From contig NZ_JANLGI010000002.1 in assembly GCF_024655635.1 (NCBI RefSeq), positions 186,001 through 250,000 on the forward strand: DNA of 64,000 bases. Reading direction: 5' to 3'. The notes beneath the pieces were generated by a model. That model was not told the origin of the DNA. It saw only the letters and a program-made list of their open reading frames with translations, and made no database searches. Origin of the DNA: Allobosea sp. 47.2.35 (lineage in GTDB: Bacteria > Pseudomonadota > Alphaproteobacteria > Rhizobiales > Beijerinckiaceae). Of this stretch, positions 7,998 to 17,214 are shown piece after piece. Numbering within the stretch: the stretch's first letter is position 1; each line of letters starts with the position of its first letter. The position numbers and the translations under genes were made by a program.

Positions 7998-9447
7998 GAA
8001 GCCGCATGTCCTGACCGAGGTGCTGGGCAATGCCTTGCGCCTCGTCGATTGCGACAGCCGCGCCGTCGAACTCGGCCTGACGCGGGATATGACGCTGGCC
8101 GATGCCCGCGCCCGCATCCCCGATCTCGTCGCGCTGGAGACGCAAGCCCAAGCCGACCACGAATTCCTCGAAGCACTCGCCGGTTTCTGTGACCGATTCA
8201 CCCCGCTGGTCGCGCTCGACGAGCGCCATGGCCTGATGCTCGATATCACCGGCTGCGCCCATCTCTTCGGCGGCGAGGCCGGGCTCGGCAATCTTGCCGC
8301 GCGCGCCATGCAGCGCGGCGGCCTCCAGTTGAAGGCCGCCATCGCCGGAACGCCCGACGCCGCTCGCGCCTGTGCCCGTCATGGCCGTGGCGGCATCGTC
8401 CCAGTGGGGCAGGAGGAGGCGTGGCTCCGCCCGCTGCCGACAGCTGCGCTCGACACCGACGCCGAGACCGTGATCGCGCTCTCCCGTGCGGGCCTCAAGA
8501 CGCTCGACCATCTCGCGGAACGCCCCTCCGAAACGCTCTCAGCCCGCTTTGGCGAGGCGCTGGCAGTCAAGCTTCGGCGCATCCTCGGCCATGAGGACCG
8601 CCGCATCACACCCCTGCGCCCGCCGCCGGATTGCGTGGTCGAGCGCCACTTCGCCGAGCCCTTCACCGATACCGCGAGCCTCGAGGCCGTGGTCGTCCGG
8701 CTGATCGGGGAGGCGGCGCGGGTGCTGGAAGCGCGGGGCGAGGGCGGGCGCGCCTTCGAACTCGGCTTCTTCCGTAGCGACGGCACTGTGCGTCGCCTCG
8801 CCATCGAGACCGGCCGCCCGTCACGCGATGCCAAGGCGCTGCTCCGGCTCTATCGCGAGCGCGTCGAGACGTTGTCCGATCCGCTCGATCCCGGCTTCGG
8901 CTTCGATGCGATCAAGCTCGCCGTGCCGCTCTGCGAACCGCTCGACACGCCCCAGCACAGCCTCGACGGCCGCGCGGTCGAGGAGGAGGCCGTGGCCGAT
9001 CTGGTCGACCGGCTCGTCACCCGCTTCGGCCGCGACCGGGTGCTGCGCTTCGGGGCACAGGACACGCATCATCCCGTCCGCGCCGCCAAGGCGCTTTCGG
9101 CCGCCGCGCCCTTGCCGGAAACGCCCTGGTCGACGCCCGAGCCGCAGGAGCCGCCAGCCCGCCCGCTCCAGCTCTTCGAGCCGCCCCAGCCGGTCGATGC
9201 GATCGCCGAGGTGCCGGACGGTCCGCCGATCCGCTTTCGCTGGCGCCGCCTCATCCATGACGTCGCCCGCGCCGAAGGCCCCGAGCGCATCGCCCCCGAA
9301 TGGTGGCGCGACGGTTCGGACGAGCCGATGCGCGACTATTATCGTGTCGAGGATGCTGAAGGCCGCCGCTTCTGGCTCTACCGCATCGGCTTTTACGAGG
9401 CCGGAAACGAACCGCCGCGCTGGTTCCTCCATGGGCTCTTCGCATGA
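7903..9447 (+). CDS. imuB: ImuB, Y-family polymerase-like hub protein of the mutasome
   Basis: A 514-residue protein beginning RRYFALWFPYLATDRLRR, where catalytic Y-family polymerases would carry an acidic DFD-type motif; it is absent here, as expected for the non-catalytic ImuB. The Y-family-like fold, little finger and C-terminal region are followed by RPLQLFEPP near residue 423, a plausible beta-clamp-binding motif. The ATG at 7903 is preferred over the upstream GTG at 7822 because the family sequence begins here. The gene overlaps imuA by 95 bp and dnaE2 by 4 bp (ATGA). Its known role is to bridge the clamp, ImuA and DnaE2. Confidence 0.92.
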   Translation: MPRRYFALWFPYLATDRLRRTGVIPASGASAEKPHVLTEVLGNALRLVDCDSRAVELGLTRDMTLADARARIPDLVALETQAQADHEFLEALAGFCDRFTPLVALDERHGLMLDITGCAHLFGGEAGLGNLAARAMQRGGLQLKAAIAGTPDAARACARHGRGGIVPVGQEEAWLRPLPTAALDTDAETVIALSRAGLKTLDHLAERPSETLSARFGEALAVKLRRILGHEDRRITPLRPPPDCVVERHFAEPFTDTASLEAVVVRLIGEAARVLEARGEGGRAFELGFFRSDGTVRRLAIETGRPSRDAKALLRLYRERVETLSDPLDPGFGFDAIKLAVPLCEPLDTPQHSLDGRAVEEEAVADLVDRLVTRFGRDRVLRFGAQDTHHPVRAAKALSAAAPLPETPWSTPEPQEPPARPLQLFEPPQPVDAIAEVPDGPPIRFRWRRLIHDVARAEGPERIAPEWWRDGSDEPMRDYYRVEDAEGRRFWLYRIGFYEAGNEPPRWFLHGLFA

Positions 9448-12400
9448 ATCAGATTGCGAATGCCTTTGCCGAACCCGTTGCCGCCTCGCATTTTTCTTTC
9501 CTGCGTGGCGCTTCGCCGGGGCCACATATGGTGCTGACGGCGCTGCTGCTCGGCTATTCCGGCATCGGCATCGCCGATCGCAATACGGTGGCGGGTGTCG
9601 TCCGAGCCTGGGCAGCGCTGAAGCCATTGCGCGAGGACGGCCTGCCGGCGCCCGACAAGATCCGGGAGGGCGGTAGCCCCGGCGAATATTATTGGGCCGA
9701 GAACCCTGAATTCGCTGCCCTGCCTTTCACGCCGGCTGAGATGAAGGCGAAGGCGGAGCACTTCAAGCTCGCGACCGGCACCCGCCTCGTCTTCGCCGAT
9801 GGCACGCCCGACATCGTCGTCTACCCGGCCAATCGCGCCGGCTGGGGCCGCCTTTGCCGCCTGCTCAGCCATGGCAACCTGAAGGACGGCGTGAAGAAGG
9901 GCGAATGCCATCTCGTCCTCGATGATCTCCTGAACGATGCCCGCGACCTGCTGCTGATCCTGATGCCCGAGCGCAGCCTCGATGGCCTGCCTGCTCTGCT
10001 CGCCAAGCTGGACGATGCTGCGCCCGGCGCTGTCTGGCTCGCCGCCAGCATGCACCGGCGCGGCGACGACCGCCGCCGCCTCGCGCGCCTGAAGGCGATC
10101 GCGGCCGCGACCCGCACGCCGCTGATTGCGACCAATGACGCGCTCTACGATTCCATCGGGCAGCGCGACCTGCAGGACGTGCTCACCTGCATCCGCGAGG
10201 GCACCACCATCGAGCGGGCCGGGCGCCTGCTGGAGTCCAATGCCGAGCGTCATCTCAAGCTGCCGCAGGAGATGGCCCGTCTCTTCAGGGATGCGCCCGA
10301 GGCCATCGCCGAGACGCAAGCCCTGTTTTCCCGCATCGAGTTCGATCTCGGCCAACTCAAATACGAATACCCCGATGAGCCGATTCCGCCCGGTTGGAAG
10401 GACCAGGACTGGCTGGTGGAACTGGTCCGCCGCTGCTGCCTGATCCGCTATCCCGGCGGCATTTCGGACAAGGTTCAGGGCTTGCTGGCGAAGGAACTCG
10501 CCCTCATCGAGAAGCTCGAATACGCCCGCTACTTCCTGACCATCCGCCAGATCGTCGAGTTTGCCGACAGCAAGGGAATTCTCTGCCAGGGCCGCGGCTC
10601 GGCCGCCAATTCCGCCGTTTGCTACGTGCTCGGCATCACCGCCGTCGATCCGGACGAGAACGACGTGTTGTTCGAGCGCTTCATCTCGACCGAACGCAAG
10701 GAGCCGCCCGATATCGATGTCGATTTCGAGCATGAGCGGCGCGAGGAAGTGATCCAGTGGATTTATGAGAAATACGGTCGTCATCGCGCCGGCATCGCCG
10801 CGACGGTGATCCACTACCGGCCGCGCAGCGCCATCCGCGAGGCCGGCAAGGTGCTGGGGCTGACCGAGGATGTCACCGCCCGCATCGCCGATACGAATTG
10901 GGGAAGCTGGGGCAGCGAGATCGGCGACGCCCGCGTCCGTCAGGCCGGGCTCGATCCCACGAATCCGACCATCCGCCGCGCCGTCGACTTCGCCACCCGG
11001 CTCTTGGGCTATCCCCGCCATCTCTCGCAGCATGTCGGCGGTTTCGTCCTGTCGCGCGGGCGCCTCGACGAGACCGTGCCGATCGGCAACGCTGCGATGG
11101 ACGACCGCACCTTCATCGAATGGGACCGCGACGACATCGATGAACTCGGACTGATGAAGGTCGATGTGCTCGCGCTGGGCATGCTGACCTGCATCCGAAA
11201 GGCGTTCGACCTCATCAAGGAGAACGGGGGAAGGGACTACGCGCTCGCCGACCTCAAGGATGGCGACGAGGCGACCTACGACATGCTCTGCGAGGGCAAG
11301 TCGCTGGGTGTCTTCCAGGTCGAGAGCCGCGCCCAGATGAACATGCTGCCGCGGCTCAAGCCGCGGAAATTCTACGACCTCGTCATCCAGGTCGCGATCG
11401 TCCGGCCCGGCCCGATCCAGGGCAACATGGTCCACCCCTATCTGAAGCGGCGGGCGGGGATCGAAGACGTGACCTATCCGGCTCCTGCGCCGGGGCATGG
11501 TAAAAAGGACGAGCTGTTCGAAGTCCTGAACAAAACCGAAGGCGTTCCGCTCTTTCAGGAGCAGGCGATGCGGCTCGCCATGGTCGCCGCCAAGTTCTCC
11601 GACATCGAAGCCAACGGTCTGCGCAAGGCGATGGCGACCTTCCGTAATGCCGGAACGATCGGCAATTACGAGACGATGATGGTCGAGCGCATGGTGGAGC
11701 GCGGCTATGGGCGCGATTTCGCCCAGCGCTGTTTCGAACAGATCAAGGGCTTCGGCAGCTATGGCTTCCCGGAAAGCCACGCAGCTTCCTTCGCCAAGCT
11801 GGTCTACATCTCCTCTTTCCTGAAAAAGCACTATCCGGCCGCTTTCGCCGCCGCACTGCTGAATTCCCAGCCGATGGGCTTCTATGCCCCGGCCCAGATC
11901 GTGCGGGAGGCGGAGGAGAACGGCGGCGTCGAGGCGAGGCCGGTCGATGTCAATTCAAGCTTTCTGGACAACAGCTTGGAGGCTGTTTCGGAATCAAGTT
12001 CTTACCGCGATCGGCCGAGCCGGAAAGGCGGAAGAGATCCCTTCGCCCTGCGCCTGGGCTTCCGCCAGATCGACGGCTTCAAGGATGAGTGGGGCAAGGC
12101 CATTACGGAGGAACGAGAACTCGGCCTCTATCGCGACGTCGAGGAGCTGATGCGTCGGGCCAGCCTCCCGGCCCGTGCCATGCGTCTGCTGGCCGATGCC
12201 GATGCTTTCCGCTCGCTCGGGCTGGATCGGCGCGAGGCGCTCTGGGCCGTGCGCCGCCTGCCGGACGATTCTGCTCTGCCACTCTTCCAGGCCGCGCAAG
12301 CACGTGAATTGGGCTCGGAACGCAGCATGGCGCTGCCGCTCATGCCGCTGGCCGAGCATATCGTCGCCGATTACCAGACTGTCCGGCTCTCGCTGAAGGG

Positions 12401-12857
12401 GCACCCGATGCAGCTCCTGCGGCCGCGCTTCCACCGCGAGGGGGTGCTGAGCTGCGCGGAAACCGAGGCGAAGCCCGATGCCGCCTTCGTCCGCACGGCG
12501 GGCATCGTGTTGGTGCGCCAGCGGCCCGGCAAGGGCAACGCGATCTTCGTCACGCTGGAGGACGAGACCGGCATCACCAATGTCGTGATCTGGGCGCGCC
12601 TGTTCGAACGTTTCCGCCGCGAGGTCATGGGCGCGCGTTTGATGCTGGTCGAGGGCCGGGTGCAGAAGAGCGTCGAGGGCGTCACCCATCTCATGGCCCA
12701 GCGCATCGCCGACCGCTCGATTGACCTGCTCTCGCTCTCGGATACGCATCGCGCCGAGGTGCCGATGCCCATCGACGAGCTGAAGAACCCGCCGCTGCCG
12801 CGCCATCGCCACCCGCGCAATGTCCGCATTCTCCCGAAATCGCGGGATTTCCATTGA
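9444..12857 (+). CDS. dnaE2: DnaE2 (ImuC), error-prone C-family DNA polymerase
   Basis: A 1137-residue alpha-subunit polymerase. The N-terminal PHP domain starts FSFLRGASPGPHMVLTALLLG. The palm carries PDIDVDF at residues 422-428, which provides two of the three catalytic aspartates. QGRGSAANSAVCYVLGI and VRPGPIQGNMVHPY are further family landmarks. The C-terminal OB fold (AGIVLVRQRPGKGNAIFVTLEDETG) is present. It lies third in the imuA-imuB-dnaE2 operon and starts inside the imuB stop. Under LexA control it would perform mutagenic lesion bypass after DNA damage. A chromosomal dnaE1 must exist elsewhere. Confidence 0.95.
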   Translation: MNQIANAFAEPVAASHFSFLRGASPGPHMVLTALLLGYSGIGIADRNTVAGVVRAWAALKPLREDGLPAPDKIREGGSPGEYYWAENPEFAALPFTPAEMKAKAEHFKLATGTRLVFADGTPDIVVYPANRAGWGRLCRLLSHGNLKDGVKKGECHLVLDDLLNDARDLLLILMPERSLDGLPALLAKLDDAAPGAVWLAASMHRRGDDRRRLARLKAIAAATRTPLIATNDALYDSIGQRDLQDVLTCIREGTTIERAGRLLESNAERHLKLPQEMARLFRDAPEAIAETQALFSRIEFDLGQLKYEYPDEPIPPGWKDQDWLVELVRRCCLIRYPGGISDKVQGLLAKELALIEKLEYARYFLTIRQIVEFADSKGILCQGRGSAANSAVCYVLGITAVDPDENDVLFERFISTERKEPPDIDVDFEHERREEVIQWIYEKYGRHRAGIAATVIHYRPRSAIREAGKVLGLTEDVTARIADTNWGSWGSEIGDARVRQAGLDPTNPTIRRAVDFATRLLGYPRHLSQHVGGFVLSRGRLDETVPIGNAAMDDRTFIEWDRDDIDELGLMKVDVLALGMLTCIRKAFDLIKENGGRDYALADLKDGDEATYDMLCEGKSLGVFQVESRAQMNMLPRLKPRKFYDLVIQVAIVRPGPIQGNMVHPYLKRRAGIEDVTYPAPAPGHGKKDELFEVLNKTEGVPLFQEQAMRLAMVAAKFSDIEANGLRKAMATFRNAGTIGNYETMMVERMVERGYGRDFAQRCFEQIKGFGSYGFPESHAASFAKLVYISSFLKKHYPAAFAAALLNSQPMGFYAPAQIVREAEENGGVEARPVDVNSSFLDNSLEAVSESSSYRDRPSRKGGRDPFALRLGFRQIDGFKDEWGKAITEERELGLYRDVEELMRRASLPARAMRLLADADAFRSLGLDRREALWAVRRLPDDSALPLFQAAQARELGSERSMALPLMPLAEHIVADYQTVRLSLKGHPMQLLRPRFHREGVLSCAETEAKPDAAFVRTAGIVLVRQRPGKGNAIFVTLEDETGITNVVIWARLFERFRREVMGARLMLVEGRVQKSVEGVTHLMAQRIADRSIDLLSLSDTHRAEVPMPIDELKNPPLPRHRHPRNVRILPKSRDFH

Positions 12858-12949
12858 GTTTGTGCCGCTGAGGGGCGTCCCGGAGCACCCGCCAAAACAA
12901 ACTTCTCCAATGGAAGTAAAATAAGAAAAAACACGCTATCTGTTGTAAA

Positions 12950-12976
12950 TTGAACCTTTGCCGCCATGGGTATAAG
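12950..12976 (+). promoter_or_regulatory. Candidate cysH-cysD-cysN promoter
   Basis: TTGAAC at 12950-12955 and TATAAG at 12971-12976 are spaced 15 bp, slightly short, and end 36 bp before the cysH ATG. The preceding ~60 bp are A-rich, unlike the flanking genes. A small inverted repeat GTTCG-N6-CGAAC lies just downstream at 12983-12998 and could be a regulator site. No terminator is obvious between dnaE2 (ends 12857) and this region. Confidence 0.35.
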
Positions 12977-13012
12977 TGGTTCGTTCGATTTACCGAACAG
13001 GCGGCCACGACC

Positions 13013-13822
13013 ATGGCGAATGGCTTCGGCTCGGACGACCCCTCGACGACAACGCCGGCAGAGGCGCTGCTGGCGCATCGCGCGGCTGCGCTGGACACGG
13101 CGTTCGGCAAGGCGGACGTCGCCGGGCGCCTTGCCGGCATCGTCGCGGAAGCGGACGGGCGTGTGGTCTTCACCACCTCCTTCGGCCTCGAAGACCAGGT
13201 CCTCACCCATTTCATCGTGACCGCGAAGCTGCCCGTCACCTTCGCCACGCTCGATACCGGCCGGCTTTTTCCCGAGGTCTATTCGCTCTGGCAGGAGACC
13301 GAGGAGCGCTACGGCATCCTGATCCGCCCGTACTATCCGCGCCATGACACGCTCGAGCTTCATGTGCGCCAGAACGGCATCAACGGCTTCTATGTCTCGC
13401 GCGACGCCCGCAAGTCATGCTGCGATATCCGCAAGGTCGAGCCGCTCGGCCGGGCGCTCGCCGGTGCCTCCATCTGGCTGACCGGCCTCCGCGCCGACCA
13501 GTCGGCCACGCGGGGTGGCGTGAAACTGGCGGAGGCCGATGCGGCCCGTGGCCTCGTCAAGGCGAGCCCGCTGATCGATTGGTCGCGTGAACAGGCGCTC
13601 GCCTTCGCGCAGGAAAACGGCGTGCCGATCAACCCGCTGCACGCGCAGGGTTTCGTCTCGATCGGCTGCCAGCCCTGCACCCGTGCCATCCGTCCCGGCG
13701 AGCCCGAGCGGGCCGGGCGCTGGTGGTGGGAGGACGACGCGGCCAAGGAATGCGGCCTGCATGTCGGGCAGAACGGGAAACCGGCGCGCGCGCAGGCCAC
13801 GACGGTGGAGGTGCGCCAATGA
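13013..13822 (+). CDS. cysH: Adenylyl-sulfate (APS) reductase
   Basis: A 269-residue thiol-dependent reductase that turns APS into sulfite and AMP in assimilatory sulfate reduction. The FeS-type (APS-using) subgroup is indicated by two cysteine pairs that bind a 4Fe-4S cluster: CC in [11 protein letters not shown] and CxxC in IGCQPCTR. The C-terminal ECGLH carries the catalytic cysteine. [12 protein letters not shown] is the nucleotide-binding landmark. The ATG at 13013 is chosen over a TTG frame start at 12950. It overlaps cysD by 4 bp. APS specificity agrees with the absence of an APS kinase in this operon. Confidence 0.95.
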   Translation: MANGFGSDDPSTTTPAEALLAHRAAALDTAFGKADVAGRLAGIVAEADGRVVFTTSFGLEDQVLTHFIVTAKLPVTFATLDTGRLFPEVYSLWQETEERYGILIRPYYPRHDTLELHVRQNGINGFYVSRDARKSCCDIRKVEPLGRALAGASIWLTGLRADQSATRGGVKLAEADAARGLVKASPLIDWSREQALAFAQENGVPINPLHAQGFVSIGCQPCTRAIRPGEPERAGRWWWEDDAAKECGLHVGQNGKPARAQATTVEVRQ

Positions 13823-14721
13823 TTCAGCTCAGTCATCTCCAGAAGCTCGAGGCGGAGGCGATCTTCATCATCCGCGAGGTCGTGGCGACCTGCGACAAGC
13901 CGGTGCTGCTCTATTCGATCGGCAAGGATTCCGCCGTCCTGCTGCATCTCGTGATGAAGGCGTTCTACCCGGCCAAGCCGCCTTTCCCGCTGCTCCATGT
14001 CGATACGACCTGGAAGTTCCGCGAGATGATCGCCTTCCGCGACGAAACGGCGAAGCGGCTCGGGCTCGATCTGATCGTCCATATCAATCGGGAGGGTGTC
14101 GAGGCCGGGATCAGTCCCTTCGCCTCCGGCTCGCGCGTCCATACCGACGTGATGAAGACGCAGGGGCTGAAGCAGGCGCTCGACCTCCACAGGTTCGATG
14201 CCGCCTTTGGTGGCGCACGCCGCGACGAGGAGAAAAGCCGGGCCAAGGAGCGCGTCTTCTCGCTGCGAAGCCCTGAGCATCGCTGGGACCCGAAGAACCA
14301 GCGCCCCGAGCCCTGGCAGCTCTTCAACACCCGCAAGCATCGCGGCGAGAGTTTTCGCGTGTTTCCGCTCTCGAACTGGACCGAGCGCGACGTGTGGGAC
14401 TACATCGCGCTGGAGAACATTCCCGTCGTGCCGCTCTATTTCGCAGCGCCGCGCCCGGTGGTCAGGCGCGACGGCGCCTGGATCATGCGCGACGACGAGC
14501 GCATGGAGCTGCAACCCGGCGAGACGGTCGAAACCCGCATGGTCCGCTTCCGGACGCTCGGTTGCTACCCGCTGACCGGCGCCGTCGAGAGCGAGGCGAC
14601 GAACCTCACCGACATCATCGCCGAGATGCGTTCGTCACGATCCTCCGAGCGGCAGGGCCGGGTCATCGACCATGACGGCTCCGGCTCGATGGAGCAGAAG
14701 AAGCAGGAAGGCTATTTCTGA
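13819..14721 (+). CDS. cysD: Sulfate adenylyltransferase subunit 2
   Basis: A 300-residue PP-loop ATP pyrophosphatase subunit that activates sulfate to APS with CysN. The PP-loop is [13 protein letters not shown] near residue 34. The conserved end of the family ([21 protein letters not shown] region) is intact. The start ATG overlaps the cysH stop (ATGA) and the stop shares one base with the cysN start (TGATG), so the three genes are translationally coupled. Confidence 0.96.
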   Translation: MIQLSHLQKLEAEAIFIIREVVATCDKPVLLYSIGKDSAVLLHLVMKAFYPAKPPFPLLHVDTTWKFREMIAFRDETAKRLGLDLIVHINREGVEAGISPFASGSRVHTDVMKTQGLKQALDLHRFDAAFGGARRDEEKSRAKERVFSLRSPEHRWDPKNQRPEPWQLFNTRKHRGESFRVFPLSNWTERDVWDYIALENIPVVPLYFAAPRPVVRRDGAWIMRDDERMELQPGETVETRMVRFRTLGCYPLTGAVESEATNLTDIIAEMRSSRSSERQGRVIDHDGSGSMEQKKQEGYF

Positions 14722-16355
14722 TGGGCTTCGCGCTCGCCAAAAAGAAGATGCCGAAGCCGGCACAGACACCGCTTCCGGCCAACGACACGCCGGTTGCCTC
14801 CGAATCCGGCCAGCATTCCCTTTTGCGTTTCATTACCTGCGGCTCGGTCGATGACGGCAAGTCCACGCTGATCGGCCGCATGCTCTACGAGGCCGGCGCG
14901 GTCTTCGACGACCAGCTCAGCGCGCTCGATGATGACTCCAAGAAGTTCGGCACGCAGGGCGAGGCGCCCGATTTCGCGCTGCTGGTCGACGGTCTCTCGG
15001 CCGAGCGCGAGCAGGGCATCACCATCGACGTCGCCTATCGCTATTTCGCGACGCAGACGCGCAGCTTCATCGTCGCCGACACGCCCGGCCACGAGCAATA
15101 CACCCGCAACATGGCGACCGGCGCCTCCACCGCCGATCTCGCTATCATCCTGGTCGATGCGCGCAAGGGCCTGCTGCCGCAGACGCGCCGCCATTCCTTC
15201 ATCGTCTCGTTGGTCGGCGTGCGCCATGTCGTGGTCGCCATCAACAAGATGGACCTCGTCGGCTATGACGCGGCCGTCTTCGAGCGGATCGCGAATGACT
15301 ATCGCGCCGCGGTGCGGAGCCTCGGCTTCGCCTCGATCCGCTTCATCCCGGTTTCGGCCCGCGACGGCGAGAACGTCATGCGCCCGTCAGCGCTGATGCC
15401 CTGGTATGACGGACCGGCGCTGCTGCCCTATCTCGAAGGCGTCGCGATCACGCGTGCCGCGCCGGCCGATGAGGGTTTCGTCCTGCCGGTGCAATGGGTC
15501 AACCGTCCTGACCTCGACTTTCGCGGCTATGCCGGCGCAGCCGTAGCCGGCCGCGCCCGTGTCGGCGATCCCGTCGTGGCGCTGCCGTCCGGCCGCACCA
15601 GCCGCATCGCGCGCTTGATCGGCGCCGCAGGTGAGGCGAGCCAGATCGGCGCTGGCCAGGCCGCGACGGTGACGCTGGAGGACGATATCGACATCTCGCG
15701 CGGCGACGTCATCACTGCGGCGGGTTCGGCGCTTCCGGTGAGCCGCGGCCTCAGGGCGCGCCTGCTCTGGACCGGAGAGCGTGCCATGCTCGAAGGCGGC
15801 CAGTTCCTGGTGAAGCTTGCGACGCAGAGTGCCAATGCCACTGTCGAGGCGCTGCATCACAGCATCGATATCGAGGGCTTCCAGCCGCTGCCGGCGCAAA
15901 GCCTGGGCATGAACGGTATCGGCCTGGTGACATTGCGGCTGGACCGGCCGCTGGTCTCGCTGCCATATGCGCGTAGCCACGAGCTTGGCGGCTTCATCCT
16001 GATCGACCGGATCAGCAACGAGACAGTCGCCTTCGGCTTCGTTGAGCCGGGCGAGGGCGATGCCCAGCGGGCCGTTGGCGAGGGCGGGGCGCTGGCGCGA
16101 GCACAACGCGGCGTCATCCGCATCGTCGGCCGGCCGGGTACGCCGGATCGCAGGGCCTGGCTGGCCGGCGTGAGCTGGCGGGTGCTGAGCACGGCGGGGC
16201 TGTTCGCGGCGGCTTTTGCCCTGACGGCCAATGCGGCTGCGTCTCTGGCGCTCGCCTTCGGCGATATCCTGCTGCGGCCGGGCTTGCGGGCGCTGCATAT
16301 GCGTCTCTGGCGGGCGGCGCCGGCCGGAACCTTGCAGGACGGAGCGGGGATCTGA
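14721..16355 (+). CDS. cysN: Sulfate adenylyltransferase subunit 1 with C-terminal DUF2061-type membrane domain
   Basis: A 544-residue GTPase subunit that drives APS formation by CysD. G1 is GSVDDGKSTL, G3 is DTPGHEQY and G4 is NKMD, followed by EF-Tu-like beta-barrel domains. Many rhizobial CysN proteins continue into an APS kinase. This one has no kinase P-loop; from about residue 475 it instead carries RRAWLAGVSWRVLST, an Ala-rich hydrophobic stretch and ALAFGDILLRPGLRALH. That pattern resembles the small DUF2061 membrane proteins that occur as separate genes beside cys operons. The fusion would tether the sulfurylase to the membrane. Loss of the kinase suits an APS-using CysH. Confidence 0.93.
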   Translation: MGFALAKKKMPKPAQTPLPANDTPVASESGQHSLLRFITCGSVDDGKSTLIGRMLYEAGAVFDDQLSALDDDSKKFGTQGEAPDFALLVDGLSAEREQGITIDVAYRYFATQTRSFIVADTPGHEQYTRNMATGASTADLAIILVDARKGLLPQTRRHSFIVSLVGVRHVVVAINKMDLVGYDAAVFERIANDYRAAVRSLGFASIRFIPVSARDGENVMRPSALMPWYDGPALLPYLEGVAITRAAPADEGFVLPVQWVNRPDLDFRGYAGAAVAGRARVGDPVVALPSGRTSRIARLIGAAGEASQIGAGQAATVTLEDDIDISRGDVITAAGSALPVSRGLRARLLWTGERAMLEGGQFLVKLATQSANATVEALHHSIDIEGFQPLPAQSLGMNGIGLVTLRLDRPLVSLPYARSHELGGFILIDRISNETVAFGFVEPGEGDAQRAVGEGGALARAQRGVIRIVGRPGTPDRRAWLAGVSWRVLSTAGLFAAAFALTANAAASLALAFGDILLRPGLRALHMRLWRAAPAGTLQDGAGI

Positions 16356-16437
16356 GAAGCGGCGCCAGCGGCTTCTGCCGTCGGCGTCGGGGATGTTGCG
16401 GCTGCCACGGGTCTGCGCGGCGACCGGATAGCGGAGC

Positions 16438-17079
16438 TCAGGCCGCCTGGGTGTAGGTCTTCGCCGTGGTGTTCGACGCCGAGAGCTGCGACGCGCTGCC
16501 ATAGGCCTGCGAGGCGTTCTGGAAAGCCTCCGGCGGTGGCGGCGGGCGGCGCTGCCGTGATCCGGCCTGCTCCATCGCCGACTGGAAGGCCTTCACCTCG
16601 TCCTGCGTGACCGAGCCGTCGCCATCGCCGTCCAGAGCGCTGAAGAGCGCGTTCAGCCGGTTGCTGTTCAGGCGGCTGTCCTTGAAGGCAGTGCTGAATT
16701 CGTCCTGGCTGATCCCGCCATTGGCATCGCTGTCGATCGCCTCAAAGGCCGACAGCTCGTCCGCGTCGCTATCCGCGGCCGCCTCGGTTGTCTGCGCTCC
16801 GTTCGTCTGGAGCGAGAACAGGAATGATTGCAGGAGGTCGTCGGCCTTCCTGGCCTTGTCCTTGAACGCATCGGACTCGGCCTTGCTGATCGAGCCGTCG
16901 CCGTCTGAGTCGATCTTCTTGAAGAGCTCTTCGCTCTTGCTGCTGTCGGCGCCCTTGGGACCTGCGCTCTTGAACTCTTCGAGGCTGAGTGCGCCGTCGC
17001 TGTTGCCGTCGATCTGGTCGAAGCTGGGTGGCTTGTGGTGCGGCCGGAAGCCGCCCCCGATACTGTTGATACTCGACAT
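16438..17079 (-). CDS. Four-EF-hand calcium-binding protein
   Basis: A 213-residue acidic protein with four canonical 12-residue EF loops: 24-35 (DGNSDGALSLEE), 57-68 (DSDGDGSISKAE), 116-127 (DSDANGGISQDE) and 150-161 (DGDGDGSVTQDE). All have acidic residues at loop positions 1, 3 or 5, and 12. They form two pairs separated by a linker of about 45 residues. There is no signal peptide or membrane segment, so the protein is cytosolic or exported by a route lacking a Sec signal. A PPPPP segment near 180 and a Ser/Ala/Thr-rich tail follow. A GC-rich hairpin overlaps the Shine-Dalgarno region. It converges on cysN; function unknown beyond calcium binding. Confidence 0.88.
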   Translation of the reverse strand: MSSINSIGGGFRPHHKPPSFDQIDGNSDGALSLEEFKSAGPKGADSSKSEELFKKIDSDGDGSISKAESDAFKDKARKADDLLQSFLFSLQTNGAQTTEAAADSDADELSAFEAIDSDANGGISQDEFSTAFKDSRLNSNRLNALFSALDGDGDGSVTQDEVKAFQSAMEQAGSRQRRPPPPPEAFQNASQAYGSASQLSASNTTAKTYTQAA

Positions 17080-17085
17080 GGATTA

Positions 17086-17117
17086 CTCCGGAACGCCGCG
17101 ATGCTGCGGCGCTCCGG
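17086..17117 (-). promoter_or_regulatory. 5' leader hairpin overlapping the EF-hand gene ribosome-binding site
   Basis: Bases 17088-17099 and 17106-17117 form a 12-bp stem with one mismatch around a 6-base loop. On the minus strand the GGAG Shine-Dalgarno (17089-17086) is partly inside the stem, 6 bases from the ATG at 17079. Such a structure could limit translation or respond to temperature or a ligand. Whether it does is unknown. Confidence 0.45.
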
Positions 17118-17214
17118 AAGCTTCGGCCCTGAATCTTGGTGAATGCCTAATAAACGTCGCCGTGTGTGCTTTTTTCCCACGAGTCGATCTGCGACGGTTT
17201 GACGCAGGTTTCGC

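Noticed and set aside
9393..11831. Minus-strand frame of 812 codons opposite dnaE2
   Set aside because: dnaE2 is certain by motif; the minus frame has a shadow composition.
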